Source: CAVQAH01 sp963784195 (lineage in GTDB: Bacteria; Acidobacteriota; Vicinamibacteria; Vicinamibacterales; 2-12-FULL-66-21). Taken from it: 64,000 bases of DNA. The notes beneath the pieces are model-generated. The model worked only from the letters and a program-made list of their open reading frames with translations. It searched no databases and was not told where the DNA came from. The stretch spans positions 1-64,000 of the forward strand of contig CAWARA010000023.1 in assembly GCA_963784195.1 (NCBI GenBank), written 5' to 3'. Both the position numbers and the translations under genes were made by a program. This document shows positions 1 through 8,599 of this stretch, piece after piece; position 1 is the stretch's first letter, and each line of letters opens with the position of its first letter.

Positions 1-18
1 TGTTAAACTCAAGAGTTC

Positions 19-741
19 ATGGCTCTTAGGACCCGCGTGTGGAGCGCGGGCAAGCTGCTTCTGGTCTGCGGCGCCTTGCTCGTGACCTACGTGTTGTTCG
101 CGGCGGCCGCGATGCGTGTGGCGATCAAGACGCGCGAGGTCGAGGTCCCAGAGCTCAACGGCAAGAGTGTGAACGAGGCCTCGGTGCTCTTGATTGACGC
201 GGGACTTCTCCTGAAGGTCGAAGAAGGGCGCCGCGTCGACGGCAAGGTGCCGGCCGGACAGATTCTCGCGCAGGATCCGGCGGCGGGCATCCGCACGCGC
301 CGCGAGCGCAGCGTGAAGGTCTGGGTGAGCGCGGGACCGCGCTCGAGCATCGTGCCGGCTCTCGTTGGAGAATCGGATCGCACCGCGCAGATGCGTGTGC
401 AGCAGGACGGTTTCATTGTGAGCAGCATTTCGGAGATCCGGTCGGCGGAATACGCCGCGGGCACGGTCGTCGCTCAGACGCCACCGGCGAAGAGCAAGTC
501 CGAGCGTGTGGCGCTGCTCGTCAACCGCGGCGAGCGCGGCGCGACGTACGTGATGCCCGACCTTATTGGCGTGAACGGCGATCGCGCCGCTGACGTGTTG
601 CGCGCGCGTGGTTTCCGCGTCGCGGTCGTCGGCGATCATCCGTACCCGGGAGTGCCGGCCGGCGTCGTGCTTCGGCAGGCCCCGCAAGCCGGCTTCCAGA
701 TTGCGCCGGGAGAAGCGATCTCGATCGAGGTCAGCCGGTGA
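19..741 (+). CDS. PASTA-domain membrane-anchored protein
   Basis: A 240-residue protein with one N-terminal hydrophobic segment (about residues 12-33) followed by three PASTA-like repeats (about 37-105, 107-170 and 174-240). Each repeat has the usual pattern of a VP-x-L-x-G-type entry, an alternating helix, and a QxPxxG turn (QDPAAG, QTPPAK, QAPQAG). PASTA repeats in other bacteria bind peptidoglycan or beta-lactams, mostly as the outer part of kinases or penicillin-binding proteins. Here there is no kinase or transpeptidase domain, so the protein is probably a periplasmic envelope-binding protein. Its stop overlaps the start of rpe by 4 bases (GTGA), so the two are probably translationally coupled. 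The exact partner is not visible. Confidence 0.85.
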   Translation: MALRTRVWSAGKLLLVCGALLVTYVLFAAAAMRVAIKTREVEVPELNGKSVNEASVLLIDAGLLLKVEEGRRVDGKVPAGQILAQDPAAGIRTRRERSVKVWVSAGPRSSIVPALVGESDRTAQMRVQQDGFIVSSISEIRSAEYAAGTVVAQTPPAKSKSERVALLVNRGERGATYVMPDLIGVNGDRAADVLRARGFRVAVVGDHPYPGVPAGVVLRQAPQAGFQIAPGEAISIEVSR

Positions 742-1409
742 GCGTGCTGATCGCGCCATCGTTGCTGGCGTCGGACTTCGCGTCGCTTTCCACCGAGATC
801 GCGGCAGCGGAGCGCGGCGGCGCCGATCTGCTGCACATCGACATCATGGACGGGCACTTCGTGCCGAACCTCACCATGGGCCCGCCGGTCGTGAAAGCCA
901 TCAAACGCGTCGCCAAGGTGCCGCTCGACGTGCACCTGATGATCGAGGATCCGGACCGCTTCGTCGAGGCGTTCGTGGAAGCCGGCGCCTCGATGATCTC
1001 GGTTCACGCCGAGGTGCTCTATCACCTGCACCGCACGCTGCACTTCGTGAAGAGCCTGGGCGTCAAAGCTGGCGTGGCGATCAATCCGGCGACCCCGGTG
1101 GTCGTGCTCGAGGAGGTCGCGGCGGACGTCGACCACGTGCTCGTGATGACGGTGAACCCCGGGTTCGGCGGTCAGACTTTCATCCCCAGAAGCGAGTCTA
1201 AAGTTCGTGCCGTGCGTCAGCTGCTCGACAGGGCCGGGAACCGCGCCCCCATCGAAGTCGACGGCGGCATCGACTCGTCCAATGCCGGACGGATCGTGGC
1301 GGCGGGCGCGAGCATCCTCGTCGCCGGCAGCTCGATTTTCGGCTCCGGCGACGCAGAACGGGCGACCCGGCAACTGCGCGAATCGGCCATGCAGAGGGCT
1401 GGGTACTGA
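738..1409 (+). CDS. rpe: Ribulose-phosphate 3-epimerase
   Basis: A 223-residue TIM-barrel enzyme that interconverts D-ribulose 5-phosphate and D-xylulose 5-phosphate in the pentose phosphate pathway. The family motifs are all present: an N-terminal SLLASDF, the metal-binding stretch HIDIMDGHFVPN, HLMIEDP, the phosphate-binding MTVNPGFGGQ and EVDGGI near the C-terminus. The length is normal for the family. The GTG start at 738 overlaps the stop of the PASTA gene and the next gene starts one base after its stop, so it lies inside a compact operon. Confidence 0.96.
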   Translation: MSVLIAPSLLASDFASLSTEIAAAERGGADLLHIDIMDGHFVPNLTMGPPVVKAIKRVAKVPLDVHLMIEDPDRFVEAFVEAGASMISVHAEVLYHLHRTLHFVKSLGVKAGVAINPATPVVVLEEVAADVDHVLVMTVNPGFGGQTFIPRSESKVRAVRQLLDRAGNRAPIEVDGGIDSSNAGRIVAAGASILVAGSSIFGSGDAERATRQLRESAMQRAGY

Positions 1410-1820
1410 ATGCCTCAGCCTGGGACGATGCCCCAGTCCCGTTCCGTCGTCCGCGTCCGCTACGCCGAGACGGACAAGATGGGCGTCGTCTATTACGCGA
1501 ACTATTTCGTGTGGTTCGAAGTGGCGCGCGCCGATCTGCTGCGCAGTCTTGGCTGGAGCTATCGCGAGATGGAAAGCGCCGGTATCTCGCTGCCGGTGAT
1601 CGAGGCGCATTGTGACTATCAGCGGCCGGCGCGTTACGACGACGAACTGGAGATCACGACGCACGGCCGGCTGCTGTCACCTGTTCGCATGGAGTTCCTG
1701 TACAAAGTGAAGCTGGCCGATGGCGTGATCGCCGCATCAGGGTGGACGAAGCACGCCGCGCTCGACGCGACCGGCCGGCCGTGCCGGCTCCCCGCCCGCG
1801 TCCGCGAGGTGTTCGCATGA
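1410..1820 (+). CDS. Acyl-CoA thioesterase, YbgC/4-hydroxybenzoyl-CoA thioesterase family
   Basis: A 136-residue hotdog-fold protein. The motif YAETDKMGVVYYANY carries the catalytic Asp of the YbgC/FadM type, and the helix FEVARADLLRSLGWSY follows as in the family. In many bacteria this protein sits beside tol-pal genes and hydrolyses short acyl-CoAs; the substrate here is not known. The first ATG is at 1410 and a second in-frame ATG at 1428 would give a more typical N-terminus. Its stop overlaps the start of the next gene (ATGA at 1817-1820). Confidence 0.88.
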   Translation: MPQPGTMPQSRSVVRVRYAETDKMGVVYYANYFVWFEVARADLLRSLGWSYREMESAGISLPVIEAHCDYQRPARYDDELEITTHGRLLSPVRMEFLYKVKLADGVIAASGWTKHAALDATGRPCRLPARVREVFA

Positions 1821-2764
1821 GGGCGCTGATAACCGGCGCTGCCGGCTTCATCGGGTCGCACCTGACGAAGTCGTTGCTGGACCGTGGCGCGCAGGTCACA
1901 GGCCTCGACTGCTTCACCGACTACTACGCGCGCGAGATCAAGGAGAGCAATCTCGCCGTCAATGCCGGCCGGCAGGGCTTCAGGTTCATCGAGGGCAGCA
2001 TCCAGCACACCGATTTGCCGGCGTTGTTGGAGGGCAAGACGCACGTGTTTCATCTCGCGGCGCAAGCGGGCGTGCGCAAGAGCTGGGGGCGCGACTTCCG
2101 CATCTACACCGACAACAACGTCGACGCGTCGCAGCGGCTCCTCGAGGCGTGCGTCGGCCGCCCGCTCGAGCGTTTCGTTTACGCGTCGAGTTCGTCCGTG
2201 TACGGCGACAACGTCAGCATCCCGATGCGGGAAGATGCGCTTCCGCAGCCGGTCTCCCCGTATGGCGTCACCAAGCTGGCGGCCGAGCAGCTGTGTCACT
2301 TGTACGTCGTGAATCACGGGGTTCCGGCGACGTCCGTGCGCTATTTCACGGTGTACGGCCCGCGGCAGCGTCCGGACATGGCGTTCAATCGTTTCATTCG
2401 TGCGGCGCTGACCGATCAGCCGATTACGTTGTATGGCGACGGAGAACAGACGCGCGACTTCACGTTCGTGAGCGACGCGGTCGCGGCGACGATTGCGGCC
2501 GGCACGCGAGGCGTGCCCGCCCGCGCGTACAACATCGGCGGCGGCTCGCGCGTATCGATCAATCACGTGCTGGATATCATCGGGCGGCTTGCGGGCAAGC
2601 CGTTGACCGTCCGGCGCGAAGCGTCAGCCAAGGGGGACATGCGCGACACGTTCGCGGACACGACCCTGGCTCGCGCCGATCTCGGATTTGCCCCCAGGGT
2701 GTCGCTGGAAGAGGGACTGGAAGCGGAGTATCGATGGCTTGCAAGCACACCGCTGGTCGTGTGA
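1817..2764 (+). CDS. NAD-dependent nucleotide-sugar epimerase/dehydratase
   Basis: A 315-residue extended short-chain dehydrogenase. The Rossmann motif GAAGFIGSH is at the N-terminus, followed by SSSSVYGD and the catalytic Tyr-x3-Lys in SPYGVTKLAAE. The stretch YFTVYGPRQRPDMAF resembles UDP-glucuronate 4-epimerases more than GalE. I chose the ATG at 1817, which gives the Rossmann fold at once and overlaps the previous stop by four bases; an upstream in-frame ATG at 1742 would only translate the thioesterase gene out of frame. The likely role is making a sugar nucleotide for surface glycans. Confidence 0.9.
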   Translation: MRALITGAAGFIGSHLTKSLLDRGAQVTGLDCFTDYYAREIKESNLAVNAGRQGFRFIEGSIQHTDLPALLEGKTHVFHLAAQAGVRKSWGRDFRIYTDNNVDASQRLLEACVGRPLERFVYASSSSVYGDNVSIPMREDALPQPVSPYGVTKLAAEQLCHLYVVNHGVPATSVRYFTVYGPRQRPDMAFNRFIRAALTDQPITLYGDGEQTRDFTFVSDAVAATIAAGTRGVPARAYNIGGGSRVSINHVLDIIGRLAGKPLTVRREASAKGDMRDTFADTTLARADLGFAPRVSLEEGLEAEYRWLASTPLVV

Positions 2765-3576
2765 GGACCGAGCGGCTCGTTCGAAAGTTGTGTTCCGCGG
2801 CGCCGCTGGCGCTGCTCGTGCTGGCGAGCGCGTGCGCCGGCAAATCGACGCGTGTTCCCACCGGCACACCCGAGCCGGACAAGTTCCTGCAGGAACGCGG
2901 CACCGCCTCGCTCAACGAGCGCAAATGGTTCACGGCGCGCGAGTATTTCCGGCAGCTCGTGGACGCCTACCCGCAGAGCCCGTTCCGCGCCGACGCGAAG
3001 CTCGGGATCGGCGACACGTACATCGGTGAAGGGACTGCCGAGGGATACGTGCTCGCGCAGAACGAGTTCCGCGAGTTCCTGGCGTTCTACCCTACGCACA
3101 GGCGCGCCGGCTACGCGCAATACAAGCTCGGCATGACGCATTTCTACCAGATGCGCGCGCCGCTTCGGGATCAGACCGAGACGCGCGAGGCGATCAAGGA
3201 GCTCTCGGTATTCCTCGAACGGTACCCGGACGACGAGCTGACGAGCGAGGTTCGCGCCAAGCTGCGCGAGGCGCGCGACCGGTTGAGCGAGTCCGAGTAC
3301 CGCGTCGGCCTGCATTACTTCCGCACGAAATGGTACCCGGGCGCGATCGAGCGCTTCCGCGGCGTGCTCAAGAACGATCCGGAGTTCTCCAGCCGCGACG
3401 CCGTGTATTTCTATCTCGCGGAGTCGTTCATGCGCGGGGGGCGACCACCGGAGGCGCTCCCGCTGTTCGAGCAGCTGGTCAAGGAATTCGAGAAGAGCGA
3501 GTACCTTGTCGACGCGCAGAAGCGTATCGACGAGATCAAGGCCTTGATGTCGGCCGAGGTCAAGAAGGGGCTATAG
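2761..3576 (+). CDS. bamD: BamD-like outer-membrane assembly lipoprotein
   Basis: A lipoprotein of about 271 residues. It begins with basic residues, a hydrophobic stretch and a lipobox ending LASAC, so Cys near residue 26 should be lipidated. The rest is TPR-like (YFRQLVDAYPQSPF, FLAFYPTHRRA, YPGAIERFRGVL, LFEQLVKEF), matching BamD/YfiO of the outer-membrane protein assembly complex. The GTG at 2761 forms a GTGA overlap with the epimerase stop; an ATG at 2734 is an alternative. It is a little longer than E. coli BamD. Its end overlaps the converging pgsA gene by 6 bases. Confidence 0.82.
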   Translation: MRTERLVRKLCSAAPLALLVLASACAGKSTRVPTGTPEPDKFLQERGTASLNERKWFTAREYFRQLVDAYPQSPFRADAKLGIGDTYIGEGTAEGYVLAQNEFREFLAFYPTHRRAGYAQYKLGMTHFYQMRAPLRDQTETREAIKELSVFLERYPDDELTSEVRAKLREARDRLSESEYRVGLHYFRTKWYPGAIERFRGVLKNDPEFSSRDAVYFYLAESFMRGGRPPEALPLFEQLVKEFEKSEYLVDAQKRIDEIKALMSAEVKKGL

Positions 3577-4200
3577 CCGGACCTGCTTGAAGCGCCGCGC
3601 CCCGTCCGGGGCCGGTTTCTCCTCCACCGCCGCGTGCTGTCCGCTCTGCATCGTCAACACGTGGCTGAAGCGGCGGTAGTAGTCCAAGCCCGAGGCAACC
3701 GCCGTGATGACCGACACCCACAGGGCGATCGTGCCGATGACGAAGAACTGCTGCAGCAGCTCCTGGCCGAGGATCAAGGCGAGGATGGCTGTGACCTGCG
3801 AGGCCATCTTGAACTTCCCGAGCGGCGACGCGGAGATGACCACGCCGCGGGCGTGGGCGATGCTGCGAAGCACGGTGACCGCGAACTCGCGGCCGAGGAT
3901 CACGGCCACCATCCAGGCTGGGGCGAGGTCCATCTGTACCAGCGAGACAAGCGCTGCCGTAATCAGCAGCTTGTCCGCCAGCGGATCCATGAGTTGACCG
4001 AGGGTGGTGACCTGCTTGCGGCGGCGGGCCAGATATCCGTCGAGAAAGTCTGTGAGCGACGCCAGCCCGAAGATCGCGGCGCCGACGAGCTCTTTCGGAA
4101 AGCCCAGAATCATCCGGCCTTCGAATTTCGTAAGCAATACGACGACCAGCAGCGGCACCAGAAAGATACGGCCGAGGGTCAGCGCATTCGGCAGATTCAT
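3571..4200 (-). CDS. pgsA: CDP-diacylglycerol--glycerol-3-phosphate 3-phosphatidyltransferase
   Basis: A 209-residue integral membrane enzyme that makes phosphatidylglycerol phosphate from CDP-diacylglycerol and glycerol 3-phosphate. The CDP-alcohol phosphatidyltransferase signature is complete: D51, D54, G55, R59, G68, D72 and D76 in DFLDGYLARR...MDPLADK. Several hydrophobic helices surround it. I chose the start at 4200 because it gives the usual MNLPNALTLGR N-terminus; an earlier in-frame start at 4341 would run into the divergent neighbour. The start is 52 bases from the divergent nucleotidyltransferase gene. Confidence 0.93.
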   Translation of the reverse strand: MNLPNALTLGRIFLVPLLVVVLLTKFEGRMILGFPKELVGAAIFGLASLTDFLDGYLARRRKQVTTLGQLMDPLADKLLITAALVSLVQMDLAPAWMVAVILGREFAVTVLRSIAHARGVVISASPLGKFKMASQVTAILALILGQELLQQFFVIGTIALWVSVITAVASGLDYYRRFSHVLTMQSGQHAAVEEKPAPDGARRFKQVRL

Positions 4201-4252
4201 GGATGGCCAGATTTTAACAGCTTTCAGCGCTGGGATATCATGAAGGGCTGAC

Positions 4253-5308
4253 ATGAAGGCCATTCTGCTTGCCGGCGGCAAGGGCACTCGCCTGCGTCCG
4301 CTGACCGTCCATACACCGAAACCGATCGTCCCGATCTTCAACCGGCCGTTCCTGTACTACCAGATCGACCTGCTCAAACAGGTGCCGGAGATAGATGAGG
4401 TGATCCTCAGCCTCAACTATCAGCCCCGTCGCATCGAAGAGATCTTCGGCGATGGCGACGGGCTCGGCGTCAAGCTTCGCTACGTGGTCGAGCCGATGCC
4501 GCTCGGGACGGCCGGCGCGGTGCGCTACGCCGGCGACAACCTCACCGAATCGGTCGTCGTGTTCAACGGCGACGTGCTGACCCAGGTGGATCTCGCTGCC
4601 GTGCTGGAGCTGCACCGATCGCGCAAGGCGAAGGCGACGATCGTGCTCACCCCGGTCGAGAACCCGCGCGCCTACGGCCTCGTCGAAACCGATCGCGACG
4701 GGAACATCCAGCGGTTCCTGGAGAAGCCTGGCGAAGACGAGATCACCTGCAACACGATCAACGCCGGCATCTACGTGCTCGAGCCCGATACCTTCGATCG
4801 CATCCCCAAAGACACGGCGTGGTCGATCGAGCGGAGCTTCTTTCCGTCGCTCATCGAGCGCGGCGAGACCTTCGTCGCGTATGTCTACGACGGCTACTGG
4901 ATCGACATCGGCACGCCGGCGAAGTACCTGCAGGTGCATCGCGACATCATGGACGGTCTCTACAACGCGCTGCCCTTCTCTGGCCGGCCGAACCAGCAGT
5001 TCGTCGCGCCGGGCGCGCGCGTCGAGGAGGGCGTCGAGCTGCACGGCCCGTGCTTCGTCGATGAAGGCGCCGTGATCAAGGCGGGCGCCAAGCTGCTTCC
5101 CTACTCCGTCGTCGGACGTCAGACGCACGTCGAGGAAGCGGCCGTGCTCGATGGCGCGATCGTCTGGGCGAACGGCTGGATCGGCCGCGAGGCGGTCGTC
5201 AGAGGCTCAATCCTCGGCCGCAACTGTCACATCGGCCGGAATGCGCTGCTCGAGACGCCGGTCGTGCTCGGCGACAAGACCGTCATCACCGACTACAGCA
5301 GGCTATGA
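4253..5308 (+). CDS. Sugar-nucleotide pyrophosphorylase with left-handed beta-helix domain (mannose-1-phosphate guanylyltransferase type)
   Basis: A 351-residue protein. The N-terminal nucleotidyltransferase domain shows LAGGKGTRLRPLT, the metal/substrate motif VVFNGDVL, EKPGEDE and NAGIYVLEP, and the C-terminal hundred residues form hexapeptide repeats (GCELH-like steps to the end). This architecture fits GDP-mannose pyrophosphorylase or glucose-1-phosphate nucleotidyltransferase. The next gene, a phosphomannomutase, overlaps by ATGA at 5305-5308, which favours the GDP-mannose assignment by context. The exact sugar and nucleotide cannot be read from sequence alone. Confidence 0.88.
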   Translation: MKAILLAGGKGTRLRPLTVHTPKPIVPIFNRPFLYYQIDLLKQVPEIDEVILSLNYQPRRIEEIFGDGDGLGVKLRYVVEPMPLGTAGAVRYAGDNLTESVVVFNGDVLTQVDLAAVLELHRSRKAKATIVLTPVENPRAYGLVETDRDGNIQRFLEKPGEDEITCNTINAGIYVLEPDTFDRIPKDTAWSIERSFFPSLIERGETFVAYVYDGYWIDIGTPAKYLQVHRDIMDGLYNALPFSGRPNQQFVAPGARVEEGVELHGPCFVDEGAVIKAGAKLLPYSVVGRQTHVEEAAVLDGAIVWANGWIGREAVVRGSILGRNCHIGRNALLETPVVLGDKTVITDYSRL

Positions 5309-6659
5309 CCATCAATCCGGCAATCTTCAAGGCGTACGACGTCCGCGGTCTGTACCCGGGCGAGATCAATGAAGACGCCGCTCGGCTGATCGGCCGCGGC
5401 TTCGTGGCCTATCTCCAGGCGAAGCGCATCGCCGTCACGCGTGACATGCGGTTGTCCTCGCCGTCGGTAGCGGCGGCGTTCATCGAAGGCGCGCGGATGC
5501 AGGGCGCCGACGTCGTGGACTACGGAATGGCCGGCACGGACATGATGTACTTCGCCGTCGCCCGCGACGGCCATGATGGCGGCGCGCAGATCACCGCGTC
5601 GCACAATCCGAAGGAATACAACGGCATCAAGCTCGTGCGGCGCGAGGCGTTTCCGCTGAGCGGTGATGCCGGCATCGGCGATATCCGCGACATGGTGAAC
5701 CAGGGCCGGCTTCCCGCGACGCCGGCCACGCGCGGCACTCTGGGCGAGAGCGAGATGCTCGACGACTACGTGAATCACGTGATGTCGTTCATCGACGCCT
5801 CGGTCGTCAAACCGTTCAAGGTCGTCGCAGACGGCGGCAGCGGAATCGCCGGCATGGTGGCGCCGAGGCTGTTCGCGCGGCTACCCTGCCGCGTCAGCCC
5901 TTGTGCCTCGAGGTCGACGGCACGTTCCCGAATCACGAGGCGAACCCGCTGATCGAGGAGAACCGCGCGCACATCGTGGAGCGCGTGCTGCAGGACAAGG
6001 CGGACATCGGCATCGCCTGGGACGGCGACGCCGATCGCTGTTTCTTCATCGACGGCACGGGCGAGTTCGTGGCGGGAGATTTCGTCACCGCCCTGCTCGC
6101 CGAGTCGTTCCTGCTGAAGCACCCGGCGGCCAAAGTGGTCTACGACGTCCGCGCCAGTTACGCCGTGAAGGACATCGTCGCGAAGTACGGCGGGTCTGCG
6201 CTGATGAATCGCGTCGGCCATGCCTTCTTCAAACGGCGCATGCGCGAGGAAGGCGCGATCTTCGGCGGCGAAGTCACCGGTCACTACTACTTCCGCGACA
6301 ACTTCTACGCCGACAACGGGTTCATCCCCGCGCTCCTCATCCTCGAGCTGATGTCGAAGAAGAACATGACGCTCGCGGAACTGCTGGCGCCGCTGCGAGA
6401 GAAATACTTCATCTCGGGCGAGATCAATACCAAGGTGAGCGACATGCGCGTCGTCCAGGAAAAGATCGACGGCCTGTCGGCGCGCTACACGGAGGGCCGG
6501 GTCTACACGATGGACGGCGTGTCTGCGGAGTTTCCGGACTGGCACTTCAACGTGCGGCCGTCGAACACCGAGCCGCTGCTGCGCCTGAATCTCGAAGCGG
6601 TGACGCCTGAGCTGATGGAGCGTAAGCGCGACGAAGTCCTGGCGTTCATCCGCGGCTGA
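5305..6659 (+). CDS. manB: Phosphomannomutase/phosphoglucomutase (one apparent frameshift)
   Basis: An alpha-D-phosphohexomutase read in two frames. The first part (5305 to about 5898) holds the N-terminal motif KAYDVRGLYPGEI and the active-site serine loop ITASHNPKEYNG. The second (from about 5899) holds the metal loop WDGDADRCFF, the sugar-specificity loop FGGEVTGHYYF and the C-terminal phosphate loop RPSNTEPLLR. All four conserved sites survive, and adding one base near 5899-5900 restores an uninterrupted protein of about 451 residues, so a missing base in the assembly is likelier than a broken gene. It is coupled to the upstream pyrophosphorylase. Confidence 0.9.
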
Positions 6660-6717
6660 GCAGCGCGCTGCTTCAGCTGCGCGTCAGAGACTTTGAAGTG
6701 TTAAGATTGACTCCGAT

Positions 6718-6788
6718 GCGGGCTTAGCATAGTGGTAATGTCCTGGCTTCCCAAGCCAGTTAGACGGGTTCGATCCCCGTAGCCCGCT
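6718..6788 (+). tRNA. tRNA-Gly (anticodon CCC)
   Basis: A complete cloverleaf of 71 bases without encoded CCA. Acceptor arms GCGGGCT and AGCCCGC pair fully; the D stem GCAT/ATGT, the anticodon stem CTGGC/GCCAG with loop TTCCCAA (anticodon CCC) and the T arm ACGGG-TTCGATC-CCCGT are all present. The gene lies alone between the phosphomannomutase and a response regulator. Confidence 0.95.
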
Positions 6789-7110
6789 TACCTTTCTTGA
6801 TCTGGGGACTTCGTCCCAGACCCCTTACACGTTCTTTCGCGGGGGCCCCTGCGCCCCGCTCCGTTCGCGTGGCCGGCCAAGTCCTGGAGCGCTTTCGCCG
6901 GGGCGCCCTTCATCGCCAGGTGCGACGCGTTTTTCAGCAACGGTCAGTTCTTGGCGAAGGACTTCGCAAAAGACTGAGGTGATAGGATTGCCATTGCCAA
7001 CCCGCTAGCAGACGTGCGGAAGGAACGGGCGAAACACGTCTGACCACCGACCCTTCGACAAGGCCGATCGTGAAGATTGATGCTCGAGTGGTGCCCCACA
7101 GGCGGCAAAG
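6789..7110. other. Intergenic region with a hairpin after tRNA-Gly
   Basis: About 320 bases without a convincing gene. A hairpin at 6801-6820 (TCTGGG...CCCAGA with GAC/GTC inside) lies 12 bases after the tRNA and could end its transcript, although the following tract is not T-rich. Short open frames here lack a good ribosome binding site and recognisable content. Confidence 0.5.
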
Positions 7111-7749
7111 ATGAGGCTTCGAACCACGGTCCTCATCGCGGACGACCACGCTATAGTCTCCGAGGGACTGGCTGCCCTGCTCAGCAAGCACGACTTCGAC
7201 GTCGTCGGCACCGTGCGCGATGGCCACATGCTCATCGACGCGGCCAAGCGGCTTCGTCCCGACGTCATCGTCACGGATCTCTCGATGCCCGGCCTGAGCG
7301 GCCTCGACGTGCTGGCTCGTTTGAAGGCTGAGCAAGTCGACAGCAAAGTCATCGTCCTCACGATGCACGACAATCCGGACCTGGCGACTGTCGCCATGCG
7401 AGCCGGCGCGTCAGGATTTCTGCTCAAGGAATCCGCCGCTTGCGAAGTCGTGATGGCCATCCAGCAGGCCCTGCAGGGCCGGGTGTATTTGACACCAGCG
7501 CTGACGCGAGGCGTCATGGAGCGGATGGCTGCTCCTGGCGATCTGCCAACAACCCAGCTCACTGTCCGACAACGCGACGTCTTGCGATTGATTGTCAAGG
7601 GGCAGCGGATGAAGGAGATTGCTGCGAATCTCGGGCTGTCTGTACGCACGGTCGAAGTGCACAAGTACGAGATGATGAAGAACCTCGATCTGCATTCCAC
7701 TGCTGAACTCGTCAGATACGCGCTCGATCATCGGCTGAATCTGGACTGA
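7111..7749 (+). CDS. Response regulator, NarL/FixJ type (receiver + LuxR HTH)
   Basis: A 212-residue two-domain regulator. The receiver domain (about 5-120) has the acidic pair DDH, phospho-acceptor Asp in DVIVTDLSMPG and the conserved Lys in LLKES. The C-terminal LuxR-type helix-turn-helix (about 145-205) reads LTVRQRDVLRLIVKGQ...VRTVEVHKYEMM. It should bind DNA after phosphorylation. The likely partner is the NarX-like kinase encoded at 10968-12870 on the other strand, but this is inferred only from proximity. An in-frame start a little upstream cannot be excluded. Confidence 0.92.
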   Translation: MRLRTTVLIADDHAIVSEGLAALLSKHDFDVVGTVRDGHMLIDAAKRLRPDVIVTDLSMPGLSGLDVLARLKAEQVDSKVIVLTMHDNPDLATVAMRAGASGFLLKESAACEVVMAIQQALQGRVYLTPALTRGVMERMAAPGDLPTTQLTVRQRDVLRLIVKGQRMKEIAANLGLSVRTVEVHKYEMMKNLDLHSTAELVRYALDHRLNLD

Positions 7750-7759
7750 TGAACGACAG

Positions 7760-7796
7760 GCCCGACACGGGTCGGGCTCGTACGTAGTTTTTCGTA
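7760..7796 (+). terminator. Rho-independent terminator after the LuxR-type regulator
   Basis: A GC-rich 7-bp stem (GCCCGAC, loop ACGG, GTCGGGC) begins 11 bases after the stop and is followed within 8 bases by TAGTTTTT. Stem and T-run fit intrinsic termination of the preceding gene. Confidence 0.65.
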
Positions 7797-7875
7797 CCTT
7801 CCTCGGCGCGCTTTCCGTACCGCGCTGATGTCATACCCCTCTCCCTCGCGCGATGGCCTCGGTCCATAATGCCCG

Positions 7876-8325
7876 GTGTCGTTTTCCTCACCCGCCCCGC
7901 TGCGCTCGCGAGTGCTGCTGGCTGACGACCACCCGGAGACAGCAGGACAGCTGCGGACGCTGCTCATCAAGCACTTCGACGTGATCCGTTTGGTCGAAGG
8001 CGGCCGCTCGCTCGTGAACGCCGCGGCGGAGCTGTCGCCGGACGTGATTGTCGCGGACATCGATATGCCGGGCCTCACCGGGATCGACGCCGCGGGGCTG
8101 ATCCGGCGACACAATCCGGAGGCTCGCATCGTCTTCGTGACGGTGCATGAGGACGCCCTCATGGTCGAACGTGGCTTGTCGGTGGGTGCCTTGGGATACG
8201 TGTTGAAGGAGACGGCAGGCCGCGAACTGGTGCCGGCGGTTCGCGCCGCGCTGGCAGGCGAGCGGTACGTCAGCCGCGCCTTGAGCGGTTGGAGAGACGA
8301 GATCGCACGACTCAAGCAACTGTGA
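7876..8325 (+). CDS. Stand-alone receiver-domain protein
   Basis: About 149 residues consisting of one receiver domain and no output domain. It has VLLADDHPE, the phospho-acceptor Asp in DVIVADIDMPG, the Thr of FVTVHED and Lys of VLKETAG, and then ends after a short helix (EIARLKQL). The best start is GTG 7876, though a later GTG at 7909 would also cover the domain. It resembles the receiver of the neighbouring NarL-type regulator but lacks its HTH, so it could compete for phosphate or act by protein contact. There is no sign of a lost HTH immediately downstream. Confidence 0.82.
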   Translation: MSFSSPAPLRSRVLLADDHPETAGQLRTLLIKHFDVIRLVEGGRSLVNAAAELSPDVIVADIDMPGLTGIDAAGLIRRHNPEARIVFVTVHEDALMVERGLSVGALGYVLKETAGRELVPAVRAALAGERYVSRALSGWRDEIARLKQL

Positions 8326-8599
8326 AGGATCGCTGGCCGGCGCTCAATTGAACGTTCAACACATCAAAGGACCGACCGGTCTCAAAGCCGGATCGCAGCC
8401 GGCCCCGCACGTGTACGTCATCGCGCCGCTTGTGTGGGTTACAAAACCGACACGGTGAAGAACGCCGGCGGTGATAAGGTCCCTCTGGGCAATGCTGACA
8501 TCACGGTCTACCGACCAATTAATCGGACGTCGTGAGCAGGCCTGCTCACGGATCTACCGCTGGTAACGCCGGCGTCACGAGAGAGGAAGGAACGATCCG
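8326..8599. other. Intergenic region before the arylsulfatase
   Basis: About 270 bases. Positions 8440-8535 read as a short, stop-terminated peptide (YKTDTVKNAGGDK..., ending NRTS) that looks codon-like but has no start or partner; it may be the tail of a lost gene. A GGAAGGAA ribosome binding site for the sulfatase lies at the right end (about 8583-8591). Confidence 0.35.

Noticed and set aside
636..1664. Long minus-strand open frame over rpe and the thioesterase
   Set aside because: High-GC antisense shadow: the plus strand here encodes two well-recognised enzymes, and the translation is Arg/His/Ala rich with no domain.
2149..2760. Upstream extension of the BamD-like gene
   Set aside because: The extra residues are an out-of-frame reading of the epimerase; the lipoprotein signal starts at 2761.
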